64,000 bases of DNA from Polytrichum commune (taxonomy: Eukaryota; Streptophyta; Polytrichopsida; Polytrichales; Polytrichaceae). The notes beneath the pieces are model-generated. The model saw only the letters and a program-made list of their open reading frames with translations, searched no databases and was not told the DNA's origin. Shown one piece after another: positions 11,005 through 24,367 of the stretch. Each line of letters starts with the position of its first letter. The stretch's first letter is position 1. Made by a program: the position numbers and the translations under genes. The stretch lies in NCBI GenBank assembly GCA_950295325.1, contig OX485805.1, positions 35,513,501-35,577,500 on the forward strand, written 5' to 3'.

Positions 11005-14000
11005 TCAGACTCGAAAATGAGCTGTAGGAGTAAGGATAAACATCTTAACATCGTGTGAGGCCACCATCTTGCTTATACTGTCTTTCTGTGTCTGACTGAT
11101 TGTAGTGTGCTGCATGTCACAGAAGAGAATCAGAATGAGTATATTGTAGCATTTCAACCAGACACTTTCAATTGAACCAGGATATGTCTCCACAATTCAT
11201 AGCATTTGTCTCCACATTATCTGTTCATGCTTCTTAATAATGTTCTTAAAATTTTCAACATTGGAGTTTCGTACAGGTAAGAATTAAAGGACTTCAACAA
11301 CAGTGTACTTGACCTGATGATTTGAAGTGGGAAAGATACCAAAATGAAGGATATAGGAAAGAAATTGGTGTGTCCAGTCAATCGAGGTTAAGAATGCCTT
11401 TTTCAAAAGCCTAACTTTGGCACACTAGAGAAAAAGTTAGAGGCTACATATCCTTCGGAGTTTTCTTAAGACCACCTATACAAGTTGGATATTTTGTTTA
11501 ACCGATCAAACCTCATCAGTGGTGTGACTACGTCGTTGTACCATTCACAAGTACCAAAAACTGTTAACCACAGTAGCCGAAATGACAGAATCCCTCACGA
11601 AAATGCTTTTCATTTTGTACTATCACTATTATCCTGGGGAAATGGATAATTAGGAGAACAAAGAGTAGTGATCGTACCTTCCATAGATCTCTTACTGTGA
11701 CAGGAGTGCCATTTTCAAGGCCAATTTCAGACCAAGTTGCTGTAATGGTTGCATTTTGGCTACTTCGATTCCACAGCAGCAAAACAGTACGTCCTAAAGA
11801 TAGTTTCCCTGACCATACCTGCGTCCCAGTAGTTATCAAGCAGAATGCACAAAGCTCAGCCATCGACCTCATTATCTCTGAAAATTTTCTGGTAAACTTT
11901 GTCCTCATCCTTGGAGGACTATATTTTACTCTGTAAGAACACCACGTGCTAGGATTATATGTATGACACATGATAAATGTAGCTTTTCCTTACTTCTAGT
12001 CCTGTGACGGCTTGTTGGCTCACACGTTTACCCTGCACTCCCAATGAATCTGTAGCAGAAACGTAAACAACAAGAAAATAGAAGTCCATCAATAAAGGCA
12101 TCTGCAGTTGCCATGAAAATCTAGTTATAATCCGTTACTTTATTTGGCATGTGATAAAACGATGTATAATCTCACCAACATTAGAGGATGTTGCTCAGGT
12201 GAAAACTACATGGTTCCTGGTTGAAGACTGTAGCACAAAGAGTATACTTGGCACAGATGGATCTAGCTTTGACATTTCAGACAATCTTGCTCGCTTTCTT
12301 AAGGTCTGCTTAAAACATCTGCAGCTTCGTGTTCAAATATCCTGAATATCACAGGATCTGTGGTTTGTACAGCCATGTTTTAACTTCAGATTCATTAGTT
12401 CAGGATATAACTCACCTTGATTTACAGCTATAACTTCGTCATTGGATAGGATCTCTAGGATCCCTGAATTGATGTTGCGCACATCGCATCCAATAAGCAA
12501 CGGTGCCTACAGAATATGACATGGCCTAGTAAGTTTGTCACAATTAATGGAGGAATCACTCAAGCCTTTAACCTCTTCCTCGGATTTGTGGAAAATGGTT
12601 TCTTTGTCCATGTATGTCTCGTTCATTCCACCCTCACGTAGCAAGACTGGATGACATAATGATCTTTCACAATTTAGCACAACATGCACTAATTCCCCAC
12701 AGGGGAGCTTCTTTGCATCTGCTAGTTATATATTACTTTCGACATAGTCCATTTAGCAACAGGATGCAATATAAGCTCAGTAAAGAGTGATTGAGGTCAA
12801 GGCTATACTTTCATGAGAGCCCACAGGCTGAAGTGGGAACGATATTCAGTAAGCGACATTCCTCCATTACCAACTTCTAGCATGTCAGGATCTGAAGAGA
12901 ACACAAGCAAAGCACATCAGAAACCCCTCAGGAATCTTAGACCATTAATGAGAATGTACCATGTGATGATCAATTCTCAATAGCAGGTTGGCAGACAAGA
13001 AATACAGACAAGAACATACTCCCACATGGATTCTTTCCTTGATATCTGACATACTTACCGTTCCAACCACCAGGTCCAGCGTAGTCTGCCCATTGATTAT
13101 TCAAATCGACTATACCAACCATGCTGCAGAAGAGGCAATACTTGTGAGAAAATCAACAAGGTGTATGTTTGGATGCTAAAGCTTATGGAAGTGCCTGTAT
13201 GTGGATGGAAAGGCTTCCATTCCTTTCGAAATGAAAATGCAATCACCTAAAAAGTGAGTCCTTTTTTCAAAATTTGGTGGGAGGACCTTACTTGCATGCA
13301 TGAGCCATGAAGAATCTAATTTTATTGGTAGGCGGACTAGACTTCTAGATTTCCTTGAAACTAGACTTCTAAGATAGATTTGAGTTAAACGCAATTATGC
13401 AGTAGCCAAAACAAACATAAGAAGGAGGAAAGCACCTTGAGCAATTATTAATGACTCAATTTTGACCCTAAGGTACTGCTTTAAACTTATGTAACTCAAA
13501 TCAGTGAAAGTAATGTATCCAAATAGGTCTGAATTAATTTAAGATGATTTACCTATTCCAATTATCAGAGATGTCTCCAGTTGTGCGCCAACTGTTTCCA
13601 ACCTTTGAAGCCCATGTTGCTGGACTATCAACACCCCTGCATCAGCGTCAAAGCAGAGACCATTCCTAGTCTCAATCAATTTCTCTTCAAAATCTATAAC
13701 CAGATTTCATTGGTCAAATTTTCCAATACAACGTACATGTTTTCCTAGCAACTACGGGTGAACAAGCTTTACTGAGGTGGAGGAGGTACAAAGGTACAGG
13801 ACTCTAACTAAAATTCATTTTATGACTCTGGACGAACAAAGAAACTATTCATGTCACAAATATTGAACACTGTTAATTATTTTTGCTTTCCGCTGTCAAT
13901 TATCTCTTGGACATAAATTAGGGTAGCAGGAGCTCTCACCATTCACACATCGAGAAGAAAATGGGCCGACCAGTCTTATTCAAAGCATCACGCATAATGG

Positions 14001-17000
14001 GGTATCTGAAATACGCCAAGCAACCTTCAACAGGATTAGCTCAACACAATCCCCCCACCACCTTCAATATTACTATGTACCAATCTGAATTGAAAACCTC
14101 CACAAATTTTTTTGTCAAAGTAGCATCCAAAAAAATCTCTGACCTTTAGTTCCTTCAACTCCATAGCACACAACGATTCACCTAGAAACGTGTAAGTTAC
14201 AACAGAAATTAATAATAGCCTCTTGAGGAAGGGAAAAGTGACACATGAATGAGATGAACTCTGTCGGACCTGTACTCAGGTGTGCTTCCATCCGTGTAGC
14301 AATTGTCGTACTTCAGGTAGTCAACATCCTGGATCATGCCCACAACATTTCAAACATGGTATCTAAACTCGTGTGGCTCCTGCAAACTCGTCTGACTAGA
14401 ATTCCTATTCTCAAAATGGTTACTGTTATTGAGAAACCGTACTTGCCATGGACTTGGTAAAGTCACTGTAATGGCTGAGAAATCTTACCCAAGAAGCAAA
14501 AGTCTGAGCATCTTGTTGCTCGTGTCCCAAAGAACCTGGCTGGTATGCACAAGTGTAGTACCTGCCATAGATTACTGAAATTGAGTAGGATCCTGAGTCA
14601 CTTGCATTGATCTCAATGTGGAAGTGACTGAACAGCAACAGAAGTTGTTACGGAAATCCTTGCAATTTCTTCATTAGAATATGGTAGCCTCTCCAAAGCA
14701 GTACCATACTGAAACTCAATGTGTATTAGTATTCATAGTATGGCCGAAGCTATTATTGATAGTGATCATATCTGTGATCAAACCTGTTTTTTGAACATAG
14801 ATGACATGACAACAATTTGTTCAAAATGAAAGGGAGCAACGTGACCACTGGTGTCCTAATGCAATAAATGTATTCAAGGTACAGATCTCGATCTTCAAGC
14901 AAATTCAATGTGCCACTCACCCTGCATCTGAATAGATTCCCAACTTGAGACCTTTGCTGTGCACATGATCAGCAAGCGCCTTAATGCCTGAAGGAAAGGT
15001 TGTACTTCGTGCTTGAAGGTTACCCTGTCGTGGACACAAGAGCAGATCCATACTACCTACACGTTAGGTTCAAAAGCATGTGGAGAATAATGGTAACCTG
15101 ACTACATCTATGATTGAAATTAATGTATGAACCTTTCTAGGTCAAGCACGAATGAGCATATAGAACCAAGAAATAAGAAAGGCATAAAGGAATGTTTGGT
15201 ATGCCATTGTCCCCATACTAAGTTCAACACTAAAAATCAAATAAACACATTTATCCTTTCTTCAGATCGAATTTAATCTAATTATTAAGGTGCGAAATGT
15301 TGACTCACATTGCCATCTCGCTGCAAGGCAGCCCAGCAGTCATCTGTACCCATTGAGAAAATAGCTTTCAGATCATGATTAGACAGCATAACGGAACCTC
15401 GTCCTAGGAGATCTAGTAATGTTTTGTTAATTTCAGGGGATGTGATCCTCCTGTAGAATTGCCTAGGCTTTCAATACATCCCAACAGTTCTCAACACCAT
15501 GTAAATAGATTCAGAATTAGCGAAACCCACCTAAATTAACGTAGTTGTAACCCTTGGCAGCAAGCCCTGTTGACACAAGCGCAGTAGCTGCACAACAAAA
15601 CCTCACAGTCAGTTATTTGTGAACCTGCGGCTGAAGTTAGAATCTGTTTTCTACGAATTTCTCTTAAGGGAAAGTTCACCTGGAGACGTGCATACCTGTT
15701 TCAAAAACAACGGTCTCGTTGACGTTGCAGGCGAAGTGATTCCAGCTGTTCCATCTGATACCAACAGCACGAGTCGTTTGACATGAATGTACAGCATATA
15801 GAGTGCTCTTCGGCTTCCTAAAGTCTTTAGACCTTTATGATCACTTCATTGCTGATCTCCATTGACACAAAAAGCTGTGTACTCTCATTCTTTCCTCCAA
15901 TTCCATCCAACTTTACTGCCTGAAATTCTTGTGTGTCTTACAGGAAGGTTTATTTCATGGAGTGCAAAACCATGTTGGCGTAGATGCAGTGCATGAAGCA
16001 TGCAAGCACAACCTCATGCACATGAGAACTATCAAATTCAAGATTAAACATGAAGATTATCAAATTCAAGATCAAACCTGAAGTGTACCAAACTCAAGAT
16101 TACACATGAAGCTTATTAAATTCAAGATCAATCATGAAGATTATCAAATTTCAAGATTGAACATGAACAGGTCTCAATTGAAAGCAAGGAGTATTCACCG
16201 TTATAGTTACGAAAGACTAGAGCTATGCGTCTTAGGAACAGACACAGATGTTGTGGATTGATTGAGACTGCCATTATTAGGAATCATTTGACGCCAGACT
16301 TTTCGGTGCCGCTCAATTTAAAATCGACGCATCGATATAAATTCAGGTCAGTATACTCAATACAAGAAGCTCGTTCTTCGAATTCAAGAGAAAAGATCAC
16401 ATTGCATCCAATCGAGGAAATTCCACTAAACACAGTTGCGTCAGGCAATTCGACCAAAATTGTAATCCAAGGGAGCCAATCCAAATTGAAGTCGTGTATA
16501 GACAAAGACGCATGTCGACGAGAAGTCCTGGATAAAATGACGCAAATCCGAGGGGAAATCTCATATCCTACGTTAATCATAAGAAATTTCCAAGATAAAC
16601 ATAGCTAATTTACACAATAATGGGATTGGAGATCGTGTGGATTCCACAAAAACACAAAACACGTCAGAGAATTCGAAAAAACAAGAACGCATTGCGATCA
16701 GAATGCCTTTCCTCCAGTGACTCAAATGCCACGAGAATCAACGACTATTCTCCAAGAAATGCACACAACACCTCGTAAGCATGCTTTTAAAATCGAGAAA
16801 TTATTTATTTCTCAAAGAAAAATTGGAAGCGATGAAGAATGCGCGTTAGTGGAGATACGCACCCCATGGGAGGCGTGGCTCCCAGACCATTGTTTAAGCC
16901 CAAGTTCCGCCGGTGAGTCGACAAGGACGCAGTAGGCTTCAAAATACTTCGATCCAAAATTCCACGGGCAGCCTCAGATTTCTGGATTCCTCCATTTCGA

Positions 17001-17101
17001 TCGCCGCTGCCAAGAATCACAAGAAAAAGGAGGCCAGCGGCGAGGAAGCTGGAGTCCGCCATAGCCGTCGTCGTTGTCGTCGTCTTCTTCGCCATAGCCA
17101 T
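11005..17101 (-). CDS. AGAL: Alpha-galactosidase, glycoside hydrolase family 27, secreted
   Basis: Fifteen in-frame exons on the minus strand: 17101-16863, 15754-15696, 15587-15531, 15343-15309, 15024-14921, 14561-14489, 14328-14270, 14005-13940, 13636-13553, 13123-13059, 12891-12809, 12506-12416, 12049-11994, 11818-11678, 11109-11005; together 438 residues. It removes terminal alpha-1,6-galactose from galacto-oligosaccharides, galactomannans or galactolipids. The N-terminus has a basic Thr-rich start then a hydrophobic signal segment (residues about 17-32). The GH27 entry motif [20 protein letters not shown] follows. The nucleophile is Asp197 in YLKYDNC and the acid/base Asp252 in NSWRTTGDI; their 55-residue spacing equals that of rice alpha-galactosidase as I recall it. 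[20 protein letters not shown] and the beta-sandwich C-terminus ([16 protein letters not shown]) are present. ATG 17101 opens the signal peptide; a second ATG lies two codons in. All key residues are intact, so the gene looks functional. Confidence 0.93.
16020..16170. repeat. Short tandem repeat in alpha-galactosidase intron 1
   Basis: About four diverged units of roughly 35 bp built on (A/C)ATGAAG(A/C)TTAT(C/T)AAATTC followed by AAGAT(C/T)(A/G)A(A/T)C. It sits in the roughly 1.1 kb first intron. An open frame of 127 residues at 16,225-16,608 in the same intron is intronic and has no family features. Confidence 0.7.
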
Positions 17102-17170
17102 CAAATTCCCCGAGGCTTTGAGGTCCTGAACGAAGTCCTGAATGAGGTCTGAAAGGAGGTCCTCTAAGCT

Positions 17171-17178
<8 letters not shown>

Positions 17179-17226
<48 letters not shown>
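17179..17226. repeat. (CT)n microsatellite 5' of the alpha-galactosidase start
   Basis: Twenty-four uninterrupted CT dinucleotides, reading (GA)n on the gene's own strand about 80-125 bp upstream of its ATG. It is preceded by a run of nine C. Such tracts are common in plant 5' UTRs and core promoters; a regulatory role here is inference. Confidence 0.85.
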
Positions 17227-17228
<2 letters not shown>

Positions 17229-18335
17229 ATTACATGATCCCCTTCGATCGCCGTGGTGGATAGCTTAACTTATATAACTTATGATTTTGTGACTATTCAC
17301 TTTGAACTCTTATAGCTTTTGCATCTCTACTCCAATTGAGCCTCGGCCAAGTGACCTTATAAAGGTCTTTTGGGGATTTGGATGCCGTGCTGTACCATTT
17401 CCAACTTATGTCAATGGAGTCCTTGAGCGGTGACTTTTTTTAATGTCTCTTTTTGTCCTTTACAGTTGGTTTTGACGAGTCGCGTCCACCATCTTACATG
17501 GCAATAGACTTGTGACTTGTTCTTTAACTGAATGGGACTTTTGATCAGGGGTTGGTTGTTTTGCATAAGTTACAACATGTGTCATGTTTGGTAAGTTTTG
17601 TGTGCATGATCGAAGGTTTTCCGAAGGTTTGAACCAAACAAAATAAACTTTCTATTTTGGTTCATTAAGGTTTAAGTTCTTTTTGATGTGTCAAGAGATT
17701 GTTGAAATGAAATTAGCCCTCGACGAACCATAATAGGTTGCTCTTGATTCAAATCCAAACATTGTTTATGCACGTGCATGACAAGTGGAAAGAAACCAAT
17801 GGTTTTATGTGTAAAACAACCAATGGGAAAGCAAAGGGAACCAAGTCCTAGCAAAAAGTGACCTTGAGTTAAAAGATAACTCAGATGATATCAATCCCAA
17901 TCTAAACATTGTTTTTGAAATCTCAAGACATCAACAAGTAGTTATGCTACAAAAGAGGTTATGCTTTATGAGAAACTAGTTTGACATGTGTTGTATTGGT
18001 TGTATTGGTTGTTATAAGACATCAATGCATATGAATTACGAATTGGCAAGATCTAAATATTGATGTCCTAGTTGGTTTTGATCTATGGCAATGTCTTATC
18101 TCCATGACACCTCTTACCAATCTTTCAGTTTACTCTTGCACTGTGATAGATAGAGGAGCAAGTATGTAGGAAGTTAAATGAGTTGGTGGGTAGATTAGGG
18201 GTAGATCAGTGGGTCGATACATAGGTTGCCCATAGACATTCTACCATCCATACCAAAAAAAACTTGATTTACCTTTATCATTTCACCAACTTTGCAAGTT
18301 GGGCTCATAGTTGTGGTGACCTTTCACATGGTTTT

Positions 18336-18500
18336 GACGACTTATCAACTAGAAAAGAGATTACTTCTCTTGTAGTTTTCCATGACTTATCAACTAGAAG
18401 AAGAGATTAGTTCTCTTGTAGTTTTCCAAGACTCATCAACTAGAAGAAGAGATTACTTTCTCATAGTTTTTCATGACTTATCAACAAGAATAAGAGATGA
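18336..18500. repeat. 45-46 bp tandem repeat, four copies
   Basis: CT(T/C)ATCAAC(T/A)AGAA starts at 18341, 18386, 18432 and 18477. Units share AGAGATTA then (C/G)TT(C/T)TC and TAGTTTT. Confidence 0.85.
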
Positions 18501-20075
18501 CTTTGATGTTGTCACCAACGTGAATTTGTGTTGTTAATTCAGTTTCTAACTTAATCTAGTTCATGTGGATTTAAAATTGACATCTTGAACATTAGGAAGA
18601 GCTTGAAAAATATCGCCACCTTTCAAAGATGAACACCTTGAACAAATGAGGTCAAGCCATCCCACACCTATCACAAAGGGATGGTCAGTTCAACACTTTG
18701 AGTGCAAAAGCTAATTCCTAAGTAATATCTACAATGAATTGAACTTGGTCTTGACCAATAAGAATACACAATGTGATAATTTTTTCCAAATAATAATATT
18801 TTTTATATTGAACTGCAACAATCTACAATAATCTCCCCCAATGACAAGCAACTAGGTTTCCACATGATTAGTTGTAAAATCCGAATACTCCCAAGTTCCA
18901 TTATTATTGGATGGACCATTATAGTACGGTGCGCCAAACCAAGTGCCAAGTAGATCACTCAGTTGAACACGACTCCCAATTTAACCCCTTGAAGACCACA
19001 AGACCCAAAAGTGGTCTACAATTGTTGTGTAAAGACTCTAGATTTGAATACTTATCACATTTGCCAAAAGTACATAAATATGGACACATTAGTCCCATAT
19101 ATCATGTCAATGGTTTTTAATAAAATAAATTGAAAAGAAGAACTTTGGTCGCATGAAGGGCAGCCGGAGTGAATTGAATAATATAGTTACAATGATACTT
19201 GTGGCATGTATATACCCTTAAGTGTCTTAATTACATGTGTGTGTGTGTGTTGGGGGGGGGGGGGGATGTTAACATGGACACTTGGTAATGCTTTGTGCAT
19301 ATATGTGGCAATCACTATAACACGATACCAAATCTCCCATGACCTATATGTTCAATTGCCAAGTTGTTTGTCATTGGCCTAGCTGGGGTAGTGTCATCAT
19401 CAAGAGCATTTTTACAAGCCATAAAGGTCCAAATGTGATTTGGGCACTTGGAATAATGCACCTTTTGCGTACTAGTAGGGAGTGTTTATGTACCATGTGC
19501 CTTATGCCTTATGCAATATAACCTACATGGTGGGGGGGGTGTCATTGTTGGTGCAGTACAAAGCAAAGCTAAAGCACTTCATAAGAAGATTCTATGAAAT
19601 TTACATGGGATGTTGGGAAATGTAGATATAGTTATTGTGTTATGTGAGATGTTGTAGTCTAAGCTCAACCTCCCCCCCCCCCAACTTCGAGACTGCTTGA
19701 ATTGTCATAGACAAATATGTATTCACAATTGCATACTATACTCTCTTCATACAAAATAAGCTTCAATCCATGAGTGTTGAACCCCTACATGCTTTTAGCA
19801 TGTTCATCTAGTTGTATTATTACCTCTTCATACTAGATGATAAGAAATCTTCATCAAACTCTTTTCCAATTTGCTTTGTGTTCATGTGTCAAGAAGTGTA
19901 AATTGCAAGACAACAAGCTATCAAAATCTACCAAAAAGTCACATCAATATCTACATTCACGTTGTATATATTCAAAATACTATATCTATAAGAGGACCAA
20001 GTCAGGTTCCAAAGACATTTACAGGTTAAGCCACCCTTCACTTATACACTAATCTTACAAGAATCTCGAGATTTC

Positions 20076-20231
20076 ATAACATTATTCAGATCCATGTAAG
20101 TGTTTTGTGGGACTGAAAATATTCCACAAATATTCCCCTCATTCAAACCAAATGTGACGAATAACATGGAACATTCCACATGATACTATCAGTCCCACGT
20201 AATATTGTTATGAATCTGAATAATGTTATGT
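20076..20231. mobile_element. Palindromic MITE of about 156 bp
   Basis: Begins CATAACATTATTCAGATCCA and ends TGAATCTGAATAATGTTATG, an inverted repeat with two differences over the first 20 bp. Homology continues inward (GTGGGACTGA on one arm, TCAGTCCCAC on the other), so nearly the whole element folds on itself. Same family as the block at 3,180-3,370. No coding capacity. Confidence 0.75.
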
Positions 20232-22284
20232 TGGAATGTGCATCACTCTCAAGCTAAACAATTTTTTAGCACCATCTTTGAGGTATTGACTAAAGACACA
20301 AACTTATGCTTATAGTATTGCAATAAGGTGTTGCTAATAAGGCCCGGGTGGTGGGATTACAATCAACGTGGACCCATTGCGTAGTTTTCGCTTATCTTTG
20401 TTGAGAAGTAAAGGCACTACTAGTGCATGATGGAGGCAAGTGGAATGCGAGCCCTGACAAAACGTTTTGTAGAAGTGAATCAAAAGTCGAGAGCAAGTGG
20501 CATAAGCTCATAAGCTAGAGTGTTGTCGAAGTTCAACCTTGCTTCTTGATGTCCATGATAATTTCAATGACAATTGTCTCAATTATTTCAACGATAATTT
20601 GTCGGTCATGCACTCTTCCATGACCCGACCATCGTCACAAAGACAAATTAACTTACCGTAGAGTGATGTCTAGTTCAACACTTTCAAGTGTCGGAAAGAT
20701 AATTTCCACATTGTATTCAACGGTGTCTTGGACGAATGATCGTACGACAAGTGGACATTTTCTTCCATAGATTTGATCGTCTTGTGTGAAACTAGCCAAC
20801 ATCATATGGTATTGGTTGGTGCCTTGGAAGTGGTTTGTGTACTCTTTCTATAGAGAGTTCCATATAGTTGTAGTTTTGTAATTATAATGGTTTGTGTCTT
20901 AGCGAAGTTATCTCACTAGAGGAAATTGTGTGCAAATGAACCATGGCATGTGGTGGCATTGGGTTAGTGGAGGGCATGTGGTGGCATTTGGACAAGAATT
21001 TATGTAATTTTGAACATGCACATGACATAAATGGGTATTGTCAGTTGCAGCGGATGTGTCAGAATGGGGTTTGTGAACCATAAGATTTCTTCTAATGATC
21101 GTCAAACATAATAAGAATGATCTTTGAAATTATTGAAGAACAAACAAAAAGAATCCACATGTGAACAACATAAATTTGATGATTCATAATTGTCTAACAA
21201 ATGGCTTTGCCACAAGAGGTTTTGTCTAACTTAGATCTCTTCGGCTAACTTAATTTTTGAGGGTTTGACATAGTTCCGATATGGGCCTCTCCATGCATAG
21301 AAACATGTATTTGAGTTACATATTCTCATTCTAAGCCAAACATGTCAAAGATGACCCCATCTAAGATTACCTTGTTCTTCACAGTTTGGATTCAAATACA
21401 CAACATGGGTGCATTTGGATGCAAATACAAATTTAGTATTTTTGAATCATCCACAACAATAATAACAATAATACACGTGAGTATATTTGTATTTCCTCTT
21501 TGGAACAAGAATAAATAAAACGGTTTTAGACTCAATGCGACTCCTAGAAATTGTGCACATAAGTCATGCACTTGTCGTATATTGAACCCGTGGTCCATTA
21601 AGAATTGAGCAAAATTTAATTTTTGTATCAATTTAAACCTTAGCTAACCTTATATGGTAAGTCCACCATCCTATAGCCGCTTGAGGCAAATCCCTACTAT
21701 GATTACCATAGGCTGATAGAAGGTTGGGCGGAAAACTAATAGTAATAATTCAAGCATATTTATAAATAAAAAATCAACGAGTCAAATGGCCTGAATGGAA
21801 GGAAGACAATCATAAAAGTATAGATATTAGAAAATTTCTCAACACTCAATAATTCTCATTCTTGTCAATGGGACAAAACATATGATCAATTTGCCTTTGT
21901 CTCTTAGCCATGCTTGCAAATTCTCATATAACCTCTACCAAACATGAACACAAAATTATAGAAAAGACTATTCACAACCTTAACTAGCACACTAAGAAGG
22001 CTTAACATAAACTCTAAAGATTAACATCATGTATTTAGCTGCCATGATTGAATGAAAAATAAGTTATAATACATCAATTTGTATGTAGGATATGGCATGT
22101 GCCTAAATAAATAATAACATGCATACATATTTGTCTGATTTCTCATAAATGTTTTTATGGACCACCTAAGTCTTTTTTATGAAATTAATTGATTATTCTA
22201 CCCAACATGATATCAACCTATGGTATATCCCAAGTTTGGGTCATTAAATAAGATAGCCTACTAGGGTGGGTCCCCTTCATATAA

Positions 22285-22787
22285 GGGCCACTTCACATAT
22301 GAGACTGAGAGCCCGTGACCAATACACTTCAAGCACTCTCATCAGTGGAAAAGGTGGAGCCAGTCCAAGTTCGCTTCACACTATGCTTGAGGGACCAACT
22401 GAGTATGTGAATGCAAGATGGATGAACAATCTACATGGATTCCTACATGGCATCAAATGGATCATGTTTCATGGTCACTTGGACTATTTTCATAAACCAC
22501 CTCTTGGAGGTAGACCTAACACAAAACCATTGGGAGACCATGGCACGCCGAACGCTCACAACCGTTGATTTATTCTATTTCATCATATGTGAGGACCCAC
22601 ATGAATAGAAATTCATTGAAATAGCATTCGGTTGAGAGCCCAATCACATATGACTTCACACTACAGTTGAGGGTCCATGACCACACTATGTGATTTTGGA
22701 GGTGTGTTGGGACGGCTTTTGGACACTCTTCTTTTGGGCTCTCACAATTTCATGGTCACGGCTCTTGGCTCGTGTGTGAAGTGGCCC
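22285..22787. mobile_element. PIF/Harbinger-type MITE with TAA target duplication
   Basis: Ends GGGCCACTTCACATATGAG and TCGTGTGTGAAGTGGCCC are inverted repeats; TAA lies directly outside both (22282-22284 and 22788-22790). Length 503 bp. Terminal sequence is a variant of the copies at 5,539 and 31,918. The 100-residue open frame inside (22,266-22,568) starts outside the element and has no recognised domain. Confidence 0.85.
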
Positions 22788-22790
22788 TAA

Positions 22791-23486
22791 GGGAAGCCCT
22801 AGTATTGGCCGGGAATTCATGCAAGCTTATTTCTAACAATGGAAAGTTGCTATTGCATGCAAAATATACTAGTCAATACCCATGAGCCATGTGGCAAGCA
22901 AGCTAACCATATAATTAAATTTCATATAGGAATTGTTTTGGGTGAATGAAGGATCAATGCCCACATGCATGTTCACCCTTGTAGAGTGGTCAATCCTCAA
23001 GTTGAGTATTGTAAAGCTTTGCAAGGAAGGCCCCACATAAGTGGGAAATCATATGGTTGCACAACCCCCTTCATTGGGGTTGCAACACCCTTGTGCTTAG
23101 CAATAATATGGACAAAGCCAATAAATATCTCATTTTTTTTTAATTTAATGAGAATACCATGAAACCATCACAATGACACGAAATTGATTTTAAAATTTGG
23201 GAAGCCGAAAAGGCCAATGGGGCTGAAAGTACATTAAGATGGTTTCAAACCAACCAATTCTCTAGAGTGACGGAGTTCAACAACCACTGTGAGATAGAGG
23301 CTAATGTCAACTTGGTGGTCTAACTGAAGAAAGACTTGAGATTTCCTATAAGACTACATTCTCAAACAGTGATGGAAACTTATGCTATGAACCTCATTTG
23401 GTGGAGACAACTGACAAGGTCATTTCTCTCAACCGTATGGATTAAGTGTAAAATTCTTCCTTCACAACTCTCCAACTTAGTCCTTC
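22791..23486. other. Intergenic spacer between two MITEs
   Basis: No gene or clear repeat recognised. Confidence 0.4.
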
Positions 23487-23489
23487 TAA

Positions 23490-24048
23490 GGGCCAATTTA
23501 CACCATGGACCATGAAGTCGGACCATGGAAGATGACCTTTTTCCATGGTCCGATTTCGTGGTCCATCGTCCATGGTCCGATCTCTTAAAAGTCAATTTAC
23601 AAAGCCTTGGGGCCCCTCACTAGGTGTAAATTCAAATTTGGACCAAGAGGATTGACTATGCACCAAAAAGTGAATGTGTTGATTTAAAAAAAAAATGTTG
23701 AAAAATGACAATTTTGAGAAATATTTTAATTTGACCAATCTTTTGTCTTCTCTTGTCTTCATCTTCTCTCCTCCCCCCCACAAAAAAATCATTTAAGAAT
23801 TATAATTACAACATTTTTCTGCCATGGGCCCTTGCCTTTTTCTACCAGAGCACTTATTTTGCCTCTCCCACTGCAAAACCGTTGGACCATGTGAGTGGAT
23901 AATGTCTTTTGGAGAGCTTGAACTCCATGATCACACTGACATTTTTTCCTTGATGTAAATTGAAGTGGTCTCGGATTGAGTTCAACAACGAATCACATAT
24001 TGTATAGGGCCTTGGAACTACTTCATGATCCATGGTGTAAACAATCCC
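23490..24048. mobile_element. PIF/Harbinger-type MITE, second subfamily
   Basis: Left end GGGCCAATTTACACCATGGA and the reverse complement of the right end (GGGATTGTTTACACCATGGA) are inverted repeats, with TAA outside each (23487-23489; 24049-24051). Length 559 bp. A truncated relative lies at 7,330-7,722. Just outside, the words AACTTAGTCCTTCTAA (left) and AAATTAGTCCTTCTAA (about 24,080) form a further direct repeat. Confidence 0.82.
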
Positions 24049-24051
24049 TAA

Positions 24052-24367
24052 GTCTAAAATCAATTCTTCATAACTTTCCAAATTAGTCCTTCTAATCATA
24101 CTTTATAATTCATCTTTGATTTGTGGTGTTGAACCCCCAAGGCCTTTAGGGGGTTTCACGTCCAAGGGGTTTATACTTCAAGAGCCTTACGTCGCGCACA
24201 TATCTGGTCCGTAGATACTGGGGAATCCAAGGGCTCAGATCTTTCTCCCTCCATGGGTTTGGCTTCGCTGCTTGGAGAAACCCTAATTCTGCTGCTGTGT
24301 TGTTTCTCAGGGTTTTGCAGCACAGGTTTTGCCAAGTTCCGTTAGGTCCAAGCTCACTTAGACAGAC
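24052..24367 (+). promoter_or_regulatory. Upstream region of the NIFK-like gene
   Basis: The 316 bp between the MITE and the ATG at 24,368 hold AAACCCTAATTCTGC around 24,279. The telo-box-like AAACCCTAA is frequent in promoters of plant ribosome-biogenesis and translation genes, which fits the downstream product. GC content rises into the first exon. No clear TATA box was identified. The regulatory role is inference. Confidence 0.5.

Larger units (their letters stand above)
17230..22281. other. Gene-free region between alpha-galactosidase and the transposon cluster
   Basis: I find no gene. Contents are a 45-bp tandem repeat (18,336-18,500), a GT run followed by a 13-G tract (about 19,238-19,265), further G or C homopolymers (19,531; 19,672) and a palindromic MITE (20,076-20,231). 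On the minus strand around 20,640-20,800 there is a short stretch reading EYNVEIIFPTLESVELDITL before a GTAAGT, which could be a decayed exon; its family is unknown to me. Confidence 0.5.

Noticed and set aside
16225..16608. 127-codon open frame in alpha-galactosidase intron 1
   Set aside because: Lies between two well-supported exons on the opposite strand and shows no domain.
19238..19265. GT repeat and G homopolymer as functional signals
   Set aside because: Simple-sequence tract with no associated gene.
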